NCBI GenBank assembly: GCA_025655595.1
Contig: JAHXIO010000010.1
Coordinates: 1 to 64,000, forward strand
DNA length: 64,000 bases
Source: Candidatus Thiodiazotropha sp. (ex Monitilora ramsayi)
GTDB taxonomy: Bacteria; Pseudomonadota; Gammaproteobacteria; Chromatiales; Chromatiaceae
Direction: 5' to 3'
The first letter of the stretch is position 1. Every line of letters starts with the position of its first letter. Positions 19,517-28,330 of this stretch are shown here, piece by piece. The notes under the pieces were generated by a model that was not told the origin of the DNA, did no database searches, and saw nothing but the letters and a program-made list of their open reading frames with translations. The position numbers and the translations under genes were made by a program.

Positions 19517-19529
19517 GGCTTTGTCTCGC

Positions 19530-19982
19530 TTATGGGTAAATCACCCGGATACCTAATCCGTTAGCAAACACCTCGCGGGAAACCTTAGCACTGTTATAGC
19601 CGGGCGGCCCAAACATGCCGAGCCGTTGATCGTTTGAAAACCCCAACCCCTCTTTTGGATAGACTCCGGTCCAGTTTTTACTCACTTTGCCGTCACCATT
19701 CTCATCATGCAGTACCTTCACAGCAAGCGCTTCTGTCTGTACGGTAACAGTGAACCGCATGGTTTCATCAAGAGCATTGCTTTTTTGCACCAGCAGCGCC
19801 TTTTCATGTTTCTTCGGGAACCCCTCTTCCGAAAAAACAAACACCATAACACTTCCACCCCGCGCCACATCGACGCCGGTGACCGTGACTGTAAATTCCG
19901 TCGCCTGTACTGCACCTGTTATTGCCAACATCACTACTCCCAACACACCATTCATGAAATGAACCATGTCGCCTCCGTTCAA
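19530..19982 (-). CDS. Exported DUF2141 protein
   Basis: The 150-residue product carries a signal peptide (residues 7-27) and a beta-rich DUF2141 domain: FTVTVTGVDVARGGSVMVFV, EGFPKK, LAVKVLHDENGDGKV and GLGFSND. The family is exported and its biochemical role is unknown to me. The start codon overlaps the SDR stop by four bases. A second ATG seven codons in is also possible. Confidence 0.8.
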   Translation of the reverse strand: MNGGDMVHFMNGVLGVVMLAITGAVQATEFTVTVTGVDVARGGSVMVFVFSEEGFPKKHEKALLVQKSNALDETMRFTVTVQTEALAVKVLHDENGDGKVSKNWTGVYPKEGLGFSNDQRLGMFGPPGYNSAKVSREVFANGLGIRVIYP

Positions 19983-20710
19983 TATTTTTTTAAAATCCGC
20001 CGAGCCAAGGTGGGAGAAAGCCGTAGCAGTAACCTGAGCAGGCCCACCTTACCGATGTTGTTGTTAGGGATATTGCGCTCCACTCCCCTTATGATTCGCT
20101 GCGCCGCTGCTGACGGCGGCATTTTGTGCTTACCCCGACCCTGGGTCATGGGGGTGTCCACCAGATCGAGAAATACCTGCAGCACCCGAATATTGGTATG
20201 CTCAAGTTGATAACGCAGCGACTGAGAGAAAATATTCAATCCGCCTTTGCTCGCACAATAGACCGCCGAGGTCGTCTTCGGCGCCAGGGCAAGTCCGGAA
20301 TTTACGTTAAGAATCGCGGCCTCTTCCCGATGCAGCAATGCGGGCAATAACAGATAGCTCAAACTGCAAACGGAGGTCAGGTTCAGGGCGATCTCACGAG
20401 CGATGGTCTCATAGCGAAACTCATCGTCCAGAAAGGTTGGGGTGTATTGAACCGCCGCATTGTTGATTAACAGATCAATCGAACCGAAGCGTTTGATAAT
20501 GGCATCCGCCACGGCCTCCACATCCGACGATACCGCAAGATCCGCCTGCAACACGGTGATTCCGGGTAATTCGCTGGTGAGACGCCCCAATTTCTCCTCA
20601 TTGCGGGCGACCACGATGAGCCTATTATCCCGATAGAGTTGAGCGACCAATTCACGACCGATACCTGAAGTGCCTCCGGAAATGACAATGCATTTACCCT
20701 TCAACCTCAT
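19979..20710 (-). CDS. Short-chain dehydrogenase/reductase
   Basis: The 243-residue protein shows the SDR cofactor motif GGTSGIG, the NNAA structural motif and the catalytic serine and YCASK (Tyr and Lys). It resembles the DltE-like branch of SDRs. The substrate is unknown. It heads the SDR-DUF2141-VTT operon and diverges from the Crp-like regulator with 91 bp between, so it is a likely target of that regulator. Confidence 0.88.
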   Translation of the reverse strand: MRLKGKCIVISGGTSGIGRELVAQLYRDNRLIVVARNEEKLGRLTSELPGITVLQADLAVSSDVEAVADAIIKRFGSIDLLINNAAVQYTPTFLDDEFRYETIAREIALNLTSVCSLSYLLLPALLHREEAAILNVNSGLALAPKTTSAVYCASKGGLNIFSQSLRYQLEHTNIRVLQVFLDLVDTPMTQGRGKHKMPPSAAAQRIIRGVERNIPNNNIGKVGLLRLLLRLSPTLARRILKKY

Positions 20711-20801
20711 TCCATCTCTCCAAATCGATTTGCCAGGTGAAACCGTTTAGACATATGCTGAACCTGTCCGCCGAGGCATGCATTAACCGAGGTTAAAAAC
20801 C

Positions 20802-21365
20802 ATGGACCTTTCGCACCTCTTCCAGCAGGAAGGAAAACAAATCGCCAGAAGCAAAGGTGAATACATTTTTCGTCAGGGGGATGTGGATAAATCGCTCTAC
20901 TTCATCCATTCCGGATTACTCAAGGCGTATTACATAGGGGAAGACGGCAAGGAATCGGTCAAGTCATTCCTTACGCCAATGAACATCATCGGCAATCTGA
21001 CTTCCGCCTATCTCGATGAACGTTGCTCATTCAGTTTGGTCTGCCTGGAGCCATCGGTGTTATATGAGATCCCGTTATCGACCGTTACCGATTACAGTAG
21101 ACACGACCTGGAAGTCGCCAATCAGCTAATCGAATTGCTGTTACGTCTCGCGGTAAAAAAAGAGATTCGTGAATATGAGTTTCTCTGCCTGAGTGCGGAG
21201 AACCGCTTTCGCACACTGATGGAGAAGTCGCCAAACCTGCTGGAGCGGGTCAGCCAGAACGATATTGCGCGTTACCTGGGAATTACTCCGGTGGGCCTGA
21301 GTCGAATCAAAAAACGATTGCTGAAGAAGAAAACCCCGGAAACAGACCACGGCTTACCATTTTAG
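20802..21365 (+). CDS. Crp/Fnr-family transcriptional regulator
   Basis: The 187-residue protein has a cyclic-nucleotide-binding-like beta-roll (GEYIFRQGDVDKSLYFIHSG, ending near residue 100), a dimer helix, and a helix-turn-helix with QNDIARYLGITPVGLSRIKK. No cysteine set for an FNR-type cluster is visible, so it is not a canonical oxygen sensor. Its last ten residues (TPETDHGLPF) and its stop are encoded by a dispersed palindromic repeat. Confidence 0.85.
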   Translation: MDLSHLFQQEGKQIARSKGEYIFRQGDVDKSLYFIHSGLLKAYYIGEDGKESVKSFLTPMNIIGNLTSAYLDERCSFSLVCLEPSVLYEIPLSTVTDYSRHDLEVANQLIELLLRLAVKKEIREYEFLCLSAENRFRTLMEKSPNLLERVSQNDIARYLGITPVGLSRIKKRLLKKKTPETDHGLPF

Positions 21366-21409
21366 AATCAATAATGGTTAAAGATAATAGTGGTCTGTCC
21401 TCTGTTGTC
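21335..21409. repeat. GGGACAGACCACGG-type palindromic repeat (copy 2, inside gene end)
   Basis: The left half CGGAAACAGACCACGGCTTA lies in the coding end of the Crp-like gene; the right half ATAGTGGTCTGTCCTCTGTT lies beyond the stop. The two halves are imperfect inverted repeats. Confidence 0.65.
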
Positions 21410-21701
21410 AGGCTAGTTATCTGGCAAGAAACGTCCTAGAGAGTGGCTAGGAGCCGCTTAGAGACCCTGCTAGCGTGCCCCCATCAAGTATTTGCAGGCC
21501 AATACCCTCAGTGCCTGTAAATCAATTCGATTGGTCTTATACAGCTACTCGATACACAGGGCATTCACGGTTAGATCCATTCACACTCAAAATAAAGTAT
21601 CACTTATTGTAACGGTCCACACTGGGGTAACAACAGGTAGCTATGTATGAGTTCTCGCGTCGCGAGATTAACCATTAACATGTAATTTAGTCACGATTCT
21701 C
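21410..21701. other. Intergenic region before the beta-propeller gene
   Basis: No gene is supported. The stretch starts with a module (TAGAGAGTGGCTAGGAGC, CTTAGAGACCCTGCT) that also follows repeat copy 3 near 23411. It leads into a promoter region with a CRP-like dyad. Confidence 0.35.
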
Positions 21702-21702
21702 T

Positions 21703-21718
21703 GGTGACCCTGATCACA
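21703..21718. promoter_or_regulatory. Candidate CRP-type binding site
   Basis: GGTGA, six bases, TCACA is close to the CRP consensus TGTGA-N6-TCACA. It lies about 160 bp before the beta-propeller start and 340 bp after the Crp-like gene, which might bind it. Sequence resemblance only. Confidence 0.3.
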
Positions 21719-21878
21719 AATTGCTGACTCGATACATTTTTGAAACAACTCCACGCCTGCAGAAATATTTCAGAAACAGTTTTTCTCTAGCATGCAAACC
21801 GTCACAGCGCGCTTTGCAGGGAATACCGTAGCTGGGACGAATCCACTCAATGATGCAGTCGAGAACTGCAGGAGAAGC

Positions 21879-23237
21879 ATGATGAAGTGTTTATTCAATC
21901 AATCCTCCCATACCCTGTCGAAATCTTGTAGAAAACTCTCTTGCATTTCAACATTATGCCTGATCCTTGTTGTTGGAAGTAGTGGAATACATGCTGCAAA
22001 CGGCCCTTCAAGTCAGAGTCAGAGAAATACAAATTCACCACAATCAATCGACAATGCCTCGGAACCTGGCAATATCTATAGTGTGGATAATCTGGCCTAT
22101 TATGGGGATTGGGATTCAAACCGTATCTATATCATCGATGTCGACAACATGGCACTGCTGATTACAGTTGAAGGCACAGGTGATGGTCCTTACGGTATAG
22201 ATCAGCAAGGTGCTGACAAGGCCTATGCACTCACCCGTAAAACCGAATCATTGACAGTTGTCGATAACCATACCCTGGAGAACAATGGATTAATTTCCCT
22301 TCAGCACAAACCAAGGTCAACAAACTATAGAGACGAAACCGGGCTGACCCTTGCCTCGGGTGGTGATAAGGCCATGTCCAGTATCATCAAGGTCGATGTC
22401 GATAAAGTCATCAAGGTAGTGGGTGAGGATATTGCGACAAAACCTATCGATTTTGGGGGCTCTTTATCCACTGGTCATCCTTTATGGCTTAATAATCATC
22501 ACTTCTTCATGCTTGATCGTGCAGCCAGGGAAATTCAGTTATGGAATCGTACCGGCGAACTCCTATCTGTTCTTGAGACGCCAACCTCAATTCACCACCT
22601 TTTTCAGGTACCGGCTGATCTGATGACGGATGAAGATAAAGATATCTATTATGCCGTGGTCGAAGGCAATCAGAATGAAGGGATCTCTCCAGCCATCCTG
22701 CGATTCAGGGTCAAAGGTACTCACCTGATACAGACAGGACTGGTATTTCTGAATTCCTATGACCCCGACAACCTGGACCCGGCTGTGATGGGAGCACATC
22801 ATGCAGATTTTCACCCGAATGGAAAACTGATCTATGTCGGTTCAGCTGAAGGCCACACCTTTGTGGTGAATAAAGATACTCTGGTAGTCGAGAACATGAT
22901 TGAGACGGGTACCGGGGCTGGCCATACCACCTTTCTGCCCATGCGCAATCAGGCTATTGTCACCAATCACAATGCCACATTCGTGACAGTGATTGACACA
23001 AATACTCATGAACGAATCAGGGATATCGAGGTGGCATCAAGCGCCTCACATGAATACAAGTCACAGGCGCATACCTCCGGAGTCAGCCCTGATATGAAGT
23101 ATTTCTATAGCACCGCCAGCCATGATGGGATGTTCTTCCGTATCGACCTGGACACCTGGGATGTATCAAAAGTGTATATCGGTGGTAACCTGCTGATGGG
23201 TAGCTTTATCTGGAACGGCGAAGGGACCAATATGTGA
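21879..23237 (+). CDS. Secreted beta-propeller (YVTN-like) protein
   Basis: The 452-residue product has a signal peptide (CLILVVGSSGIHAANG region) and repeats of the form DWDSNRIYIIDVDNM, GKLIYVGSAEGHTFVVNKDT and ATFVTVIDTNTHERIRDI, typical blades of a YVTN/WD-like propeller. It should be periplasmic or extracellular; no catalytic motif is recognised. AGGAGA precedes tandem ATG codons at 21879 and 21882; an earlier in-frame ATG at 21792 lacks a site. Confidence 0.65.
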   Translation: MMKCLFNQSSHTLSKSCRKLSCISTLCLILVVGSSGIHAANGPSSQSQRNTNSPQSIDNASEPGNIYSVDNLAYYGDWDSNRIYIIDVDNMALLITVEGTGDGPYGIDQQGADKAYALTRKTESLTVVDNHTLENNGLISLQHKPRSTNYRDETGLTLASGGDKAMSSIIKVDVDKVIKVVGEDIATKPIDFGGSLSTGHPLWLNNHHFFMLDRAAREIQLWNRTGELLSVLETPTSIHHLFQVPADLMTDEDKDIYYAVVEGNQNEGISPAILRFRVKGTHLIQTGLVFLNSYDPDNLDPAVMGAHHADFHPNGKLIYVGSAEGHTFVVNKDTLVVENMIETGTGAGHTTFLPMRNQAIVTNHNATFVTVIDTNTHERIRDIEVASSASHEYKSQAHTSGVSPDMKYFYSTASHDGMFFRIDLDTWDVSKVYIGGNLLMGSFIWNGEGTNM

Positions 23238-23327
23238 GATTGGAAAGCCGGTTATCTTAAAACTCAAGAACCTCTGATTAAATCCGGATCGAGATGGTGA
23301 GATGAACTGGTTCGGATCAAGGCGAAC

Positions 23328-23385
23328 AATAATCGGGGACAGAGCACGTTATCCCACTTGAAAATCGTGGTCTGTTCCTATTATT
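23328..23385. repeat. GGGACAGACCACGG-type palindromic repeat (copy 3)
   Basis: AATAATCGGGGACAGAGCAC is mirrored by ATCGTGGTCTGTTCCTATTA. The following module TAGAGAGGGGCTTAGAGACC resembles the one after copy 2. Confidence 0.65.
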
Positions 23386-23452
23386 CAATATAGCCTGCAG
23401 AATAAGGCCCTAGAGAGGGGCTTAGAGACCCCGCTCCGGCAGGATTATTCCA

Positions 23453-23620
23453 TTACCGGTTATCGCTCAAGCGATAATAGATTGGTTCCATTAATTGCTG
23501 GTAAAACTGAATCATTCTCTTGTTGTGTTCTGTAGTTGCAGGAGAGTGCTCAGCAATCTTTTGTTTGTAAAATTCTTGCCGTTCTTCTGCACTGGCAGCC
23601 AGTAGTTCATCTCGGTCCAT
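23453..23620 (-). CDS. Small soluble protein, 55 residues
   Basis: An ATG at 23620 opens a frame encoding a polar, probably helical protein: DRDELLAASAEERQEFYKQ, then KRMIQFYQQLMEPIYYRLSD. Composition is protein-like and the frame is closed by TAA. The upstream AGTAGG is a weak ribosome-binding site. No family recognised. Confidence 0.4.
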   Translation of the reverse strand: MDRDELLAASAEERQEFYKQKIAEHSPATTEHNKRMIQFYQQLMEPIYYRLSDNR

Positions 23621-23910
23621 AATTAATGCCTACTTTATATTTAATTTGTAAATTACATCTTTTCCCACTTAAACAATAGAGCTTATATAAGTTTTCTTAA
23701 AAAACACTTAAATTATTTATCTAAACAGTATTTAGTACTTGGAAATACGATTGATACCTTGTTTTATTATATTTTTTTTTGCTTTTTGAATCCTTTTGCC
23801 TAACCTTGCATTCTATGTTGTCTTGTAGTATTGACAACTTGCTGTAGTAATACAGCGCTTTAATAAAAACATAATATTTACACACCACTAACGAGGGCAG
23901 GAGTAGAATA

Positions 23911-24024
23911 ATGACTACATTGATGAATCGATTTGGTAATGTCTGTGTCTTGTGTATTGGCGGCGTATTGGCGGCTATTACTCTCGTAACCACATTAGTA
24001 ATGATCTGGTTATCCTTTATTTAA
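23911..24024 (+). CDS. Small single-pass membrane protein, 37 residues
   Basis: AGGAG stands six bases before the ATG. The peptide is a short basic head (TTLMNRFGN) and one long hydrophobic helix ending in MIWLSFI. The strong ribosome-binding site and clean membrane helix favour a real small protein. The surrounding sequence is AT-rich. Confidence 0.5.
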   Translation: MTTLMNRFGNVCVLCIGGVLAAITLVTTLVMIWLSFI

Positions 24025-24125
24025 CCGAGACTATCTATATGAAGGGAGATATGATTGACATCTTAATCCCTACAGTACCGTAATCTAGCAGGCAATCTAA
24101 AACAATAAACTGAATTCTGAATCTT

Positions 24126-24151
24126 AACCTCCCGCAATATTGCGGGAGGTT
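24126..24151. terminator. Perfect 26-bp palindrome
   Basis: AACCTCCCGCAAT and ATTGCGGGAGGTT form an uninterrupted palindrome about 100 bp after the 37-residue gene. It lacks a long T-run, so terminator function is plausible but not certain. Confidence 0.55.
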
Positions 24152-24459
24152 CCAGAACTGCGTGTCTGCTTGATTGAATATTGGTAATCTTCGCCGCCGC
24201 CATACCACAGCGGCTTTTGACTTTACGTCTTTTTGATAAATTGCGAAATCAGATTGATACGGGCTGAATAAGGTCTGCTCCATCACTCTTTGGGCTGTTC
24301 ACTCGTCTACTTACCGGATAGCACTCGATTCCACCCTCATGCCAGGGCCTGAGCAGCGGTTTGATCATGGGAGCATCGTGAGTATCAGGATCTAACCCGA
24401 TATCGTATTTAGCCAGATCGATGATATTCGGCATTCGGTTATATATGGGTGAAACATAA
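24152..24459. other. Non-coding stretch between the palindrome and repeat copy 4
   Basis: About 300 bp with no supported gene. Open frames on the minus strand here have no family features or ribosome-binding site. Confidence 0.35.
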
Positions 24460-24537
24460 GTAATAGGGGACAGACCACGGTTTACCATTTGAGTAATGAC
24501 GATTGCTAGAGAAAATCATCGTCTGTCCTCTGTTGTC
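24460..24537. repeat. GGGACAGACCACGG-type palindromic repeat (copy 4)
   Basis: GTAATAGGGGACAGACCACG at the left is mirrored by ATCATCGTCTGTCCTCTGTT at the right with a 30-40 bp centre. This is the best-preserved left arm of the five copies. Confidence 0.65.
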
Positions 24538-24717
24538 CAATACTCGTAATTACGTAAGCAATACCTACCCACCTTTAGAGTAGTCCTCCCAATATCCTGA
24601 CTTCCACATAGACATGTGGGGTAAAGGGCTTCTATGCTACCCGTACAACTGCACCCTCTTATAGAGGCTTACAGAGCGAACTGGCTCGCTCAATCGTCTG
24701 CTGGTACGAAGCCGTAA

Positions 24718-25830
24718 ATGATATCTCAGCTCGACACATTCTTTCGAATTGGCAACACGGTGCTACTGGTGCTTCTGGCAGTGGTCCTGATCAAGGATCA
24801 CCATTACCGGCCCAGTGCAGTCTTAGGAGCAATTGTCGCCCTCGGCGCCGCCGCAATTGGCACGTTTGCGTACACATTGGATTTGGCATGGCTGGCGCTG
24901 GAAATTCCACTCAACCTACTTTGTGCAGCAGCCGGGGTTGCGTTTTGGTTACTTTCGAAATCGCTTTTTGAAGATGGGTTTGAGTGGAAATGGTCCTACA
25001 TGCTGGTGTATGTGCTGTATGCCGTGATTGGGGGAGTCGGCAACTACATCACCTTCGGAGATCTCCGTGGTATGGCTCACTGGGTCATGCGTACAGAAGT
25101 CGCGCACAACGGAATAGCACTCATACCACTCGTTTTGATGAGTGTTGTACTGGTCGCACTGGCCCTGTATCAAGCACTGAAAGACTGGCAGGTCGACCTT
25201 GTCGAAAGTCGCCGCCGTGCCCGAATGGTCAGCGTGTTGCTTGGGGGAGTCGTGATGCTTGTCATCACTTCTGTTGAGTTTTTCAGCCTTGGCAAACCGC
25301 GGTCGATTCTGGTAGACACGATGGTTTCCGGTTTCTTTTTTCTACTTATCCTGGGTATCTCTTCGCGTTTTCTAGGATTTCGCCGGAAACAACCCGATCA
25401 GTCGGTTCCTCTCGAGTTTCCCTCGCCGACGCCTATCGAAGTGGATGTCGAAGCGGGAGACACACCGGGCGCCACGATCATCGATGAACTCGACCGCCTG
25501 ATGGTCGAAAAACGGCTGTTTTGCGAAGAGGGACTCACCATTGGGCGCCTGGCAGAACGACTTGAAATTAAAGAGTACCTGTTGCGGCGACTGATCAATG
25601 GCCACCTGGGCTATCGGAACTATAACCAATTTCTCAATCGGTACCGGATCGAGGAGGCAGCCAAATTACTGCTGGCACCACAGACCCGGCATCTACCGGT
25701 ATTGAGCATCGCGCTCGACGTCGGGTATCGATCATTGACCGTATTCAATAAATCCTTCAAGGAGATCATGGGCCTGACCCCCACAGAGTATCGCAGTCGA
25801 CATCCGGCCGAGAGTCCCTTAGTGGATTAG
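24718..25830 (+). CDS. Membrane AraC-family transcriptional regulator
   Basis: The 370-residue protein has about seven membrane segments in its first 220 residues and a C-terminal AraC-type DNA-binding domain (LTIGRLAERLEIKEYLLRRL, IALDVGYRSLTVFNKSFKEI, GLTPTEYRSRHP). Such proteins sense a signal in the membrane and regulate from there. The DUF5666 lipoprotein gene follows 271 bp downstream and could be a target. Confidence 0.85.
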   Translation: MISQLDTFFRIGNTVLLVLLAVVLIKDHHYRPSAVLGAIVALGAAAIGTFAYTLDLAWLALEIPLNLLCAAAGVAFWLLSKSLFEDGFEWKWSYMLVYVLYAVIGGVGNYITFGDLRGMAHWVMRTEVAHNGIALIPLVLMSVVLVALALYQALKDWQVDLVESRRRARMVSVLLGGVVMLVITSVEFFSLGKPRSILVDTMVSGFFFLLILGISSRFLGFRRKQPDQSVPLEFPSPTPIEVDVEAGDTPGATIIDELDRLMVEKRLFCEEGLTIGRLAERLEIKEYLLRRLINGHLGYRNYNQFLNRYRIEEAAKLLLAPQTRHLPVLSIALDVGYRSLTVFNKSFKEIMGLTPTEYRSRHPAESPLVD

Positions 25831-26101
25831 CCGGGAATCATCAACTTACCCGCCTCATCTGCTCCCATCATCCCCTCCGCTCTCACCATTAGGCCCGGCA
25901 AATGAGTTGAGCGATGACAAAACCCTGGCGGATTTCAGAATCCACCATATTTTTTCAAAATCCGTAGGAAGTTGTCCCTGAAAATCGCTTCAATCTCCAT
26001 AGGAAGCGCGAATTTCACCCACAGAGTATAGCGCTCGTGATCGGTGTCGATTTGCGCATTCGGGAATACAGGCTTAAAGCGGAATTATTGAGGCGACGAA
26101 C

Positions 26102-27100
26102 ATGTGTAGACGGGTTTTTTTTAAGCTTTTGGTAATAGTGCTGGTAGTTCCACTCATCTCTTGCGGCGGTGGCGGAATTGAATTCAACTATGAAGGACCT
26201 ACGTTTATCGGGCCGGATCCACCCTCCTCCACATCTCAGTTACCGACTGAAGTGGTATCAATCGGTCCGATTTCCAGACTAGCGAGTTTCGCAGTCAACG
26301 GCGTTACGTACGATACCAGTGCCGCAGGAATCACCGTAAATGGAGAAACCGGTGTACTGAGTGATCTGAACACTGGCTATGTCGTCATCGTTAAAGGCTC
26401 GCTCGACACAGCCTGGACAATCGGTACCGCAGATCATATATCGTTCGATGCCAATGTAATCGGCCCAGTCGAGAGCGTCGACCCAGTACGCCGTCAGCTT
26501 TTGGTTATGGGTCAGCGTGTGCGGATCGACGCAAACACCCGCTTTGCGCCCCCTTTTGATTTTGATGCTTTATTCAGCGTGGATACCGGCACACCACTCC
26601 AGGTAAGCGGTCTATCTGACGCCAACGGTGACATCGTAGCCACCCATGTCCGAACTGCAACCAATCGACAGAATTATCAGGTGATCGGTGCGGTATCCGG
26701 GATCGATTACGGCAAGCTGACATTCAGGATCAATGATTTAACTGTCGATTACAGCAGCGCATTAGTCATTAATCTGCCCGGTGGCGCGCCGAGTAACGCA
26801 ATGGCGTTGATTGCCAGAGGGACGCTGGGGACCGACGGCATATTTTACGTGTCGGAGTTAGTAAATCGTGTGGACACCGCAGAATTTGTCGACGATTCAC
26901 ACATAGCACTCACGGGCTATATTACGCACTACAACTCAGACACTGATTTCTCTGTTGACGGCCTCCCTGTGACCACAGAATTACGCACCATTTTTCTCAA
27001 TGGCTTACGCAGAGACCTGACGCTTGGCGCCGAGGTTGAAATCGATGGCCGATGGAGTGGCAGCGGGAAGGTTATTGCGGAAACAATCTGGTTTAAATAA
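26102..27100 (+). CDS. DUF5666-type lipoprotein
   Basis: The 332-residue product starts with a lipoprotein signal (KLLVIVLVVPLISCGGGG). The mature part holds repeated small beta domains of DUF5666 type: ITVNGETGVLSDLNTGYVVI, VIGPVESVDPVRRQLLVMGQ and FSVDGLPVTTELRTIFLNG. Function of the family is unknown to me. GAGG precedes the ATG. Confidence 0.75.
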   Translation: MCRRVFFKLLVIVLVVPLISCGGGGIEFNYEGPTFIGPDPPSSTSQLPTEVVSIGPISRLASFAVNGVTYDTSAAGITVNGETGVLSDLNTGYVVIVKGSLDTAWTIGTADHISFDANVIGPVESVDPVRRQLLVMGQRVRIDANTRFAPPFDFDALFSVDTGTPLQVSGLSDANGDIVATHVRTATNRQNYQVIGAVSGIDYGKLTFRINDLTVDYSSALVINLPGGAPSNAMALIARGTLGTDGIFYVSELVNRVDTAEFVDDSHIALTGYITHYNSDTDFSVDGLPVTTELRTIFLNGLRRDLTLGAEVEIDGRWSGSGKVIAETIWFK

Positions 27101-27157
27101 TCAGCATCCTCCGTTGATGCCAGGATCGGTGATCATGTAAAAGGAGCTAAGCAGGCC

Positions 27158-27230
27158 AACAGTGGAACAGACCACGGTTCACTCCGATAGTGAAGACAAA
27201 GCTAAACAAAAACGTGATCTGTCCATGTCC
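27158..27230. repeat. GGGACAGACCACGG-type palindromic repeat (copy 5)
   Basis: AACAGTGGAACAGACCACGG is mirrored by AACGTGATCTGTCCATGTCC. It is more degenerate than the others. A short open frame reading through it is not considered a gene. Confidence 0.55.
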
Positions 27231-27333
27231 ACTTGCCTGAAGTGCCTAATCTGCGCTGACAATGATTTGCATCTTCTAGCCTTAGCACAGTGTTCCCTTC
27301 TCGCTCAGCTCCGGCTCGCGCATGGCCTTGGGA

Positions 27334-27603
27334 TTAGGCAACTTTTAGTTTTACATCACTGCCAATGGCAGCCAGCATGTTTACAAGCGCATCAAGGCTA
27401 AATTTTGACAATTTCCCGCGGAACAAATCAGAAACACGCGGTTGAGTAATCCCAAGACGCTCAGCCGCTTCCTTCTGAGTCCACCCTTTAGCCTCTACTT
27501 TGCGTCTGATTTCATGAATCAGGTCAGCACGCAGACGCATATTCAGTGCTTCTGCTGGGGTATCAGCAATTGCATCAAATGCACTTTCATATTTCTTAGC
27601 CAT
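27334..27603 (-). CDS. XRE-family antitoxin (HigA-like)
   Basis: The 89-residue protein contains a helix-turn-helix (WTQKEAAERLGITQPRVSDL) followed by SKFSLDALVNMLAAIG, the usual shape of HigA-type antitoxins with the Xre fold. It should bind and neutralise the upstream toxin and repress the operon. Its start overlaps the toxin stop by eight bases; the toxin-first order is that of higBA-type systems. Confidence 0.88.
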   Translation of the reverse strand: MAKKYESAFDAIADTPAEALNMRLRADLIHEIRRKVEAKGWTQKEAAERLGITQPRVSDLFRGKLSKFSLDALVNMLAAIGSDVKLKVA

Positions 27604-27928
27604 GATTATCTTTAAGATTCTTTAATCGCTTTTTTGCGAGTTCAATATCTGCTTTTCGAGTCTTTTGCGTTTTTTTCTGGAAAGCATGTAGCACGTAAAT
27701 CGCGTCTACCAGTTTGGTAATATAAATAACTCGATAAGCACCCGTAGTATCTTTTACTCGAATCTCCTTAACGCCTTTGCCAATGGAAACCATTGGCTTA
27801 CAATCATCCGGATCTTCACCACGCTGCACTTTATCCAGCTGAAATCCAACATCATCCTTGACGTTATCTGGAAAATCCCTAATTTGCTCTAAAGAATCGC
27901 CTTCAAAGGCTATTGGCTTCCTATCCAT
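27596..27928 (-). CDS. RelE/HigB (Gp49-like) toxin
   Basis: The 110-residue protein has the RelE-superfamily pattern of Gp49-like toxins: IRDFPDNVKDDVGFQLDKVQ, GVKEIRVKDTTGAYRVIYI, and YVLHAFQKKTQKTRKADIEL. These toxins are ribosome-dependent mRNA interferases. It is encoded before its antitoxin in a compact two-gene operon at the edge of the accessory region. Confidence 0.88.
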   Translation of the reverse strand: MDRKPIAFEGDSLEQIRDFPDNVKDDVGFQLDKVQRGEDPDDCKPMVSIGKGVKEIRVKDTTGAYRVIYITKLVDAIYVLHAFQKKTQKTRKADIELAKKRLKNLKDNHG

Positions 27929-28330
27929 GACCTATAGTATATCAGTCCTTATATATTATACAAATTTTTATATATTCAATTTATCACCCTACCAGGGGTT
28001 CTTAAAAATTCGTTGCTCCCCCTTACCCATCTTCACCCTACCCTGGATAGAGCGTAGGGTGGGGCCCTGCCCCACCATTAAGTCGCTTACGCAAGTCCCA
28101 CCCAACTCACACTCAGTCTGCTTAATAAACAGCAAATAGCGCCCCTCGGTTGAGCCAACAAGCAAGACCCAACACCCCATTTTCCTATCAACCACAATTC
28201 CTATAGTATCTATATAGCGTTGGGCCTCCTCCGTCGCCCCAACCTACTCGCCAAACTGCTAATGGGAAACTGCAATCAGGAATGACGACCGAATAATTGA
28301 TTTTCCGGTCAATTCGATAAAGGAGTAGCG
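27929..28330. repeat. Intergenic region with GTGGGGC repeat (copy 2)
   Basis: No gene is supported. GCGTAGGGTGGGGCCCTGCC followed by CCACCA (28052-28077) is a member of the family seen at 4296 and 38445. A related palindrome with GTTGGGC and GCCCCAAC lies near 28217-28243. AAGGAG near the right end serves the next gene. Confidence 0.6.
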
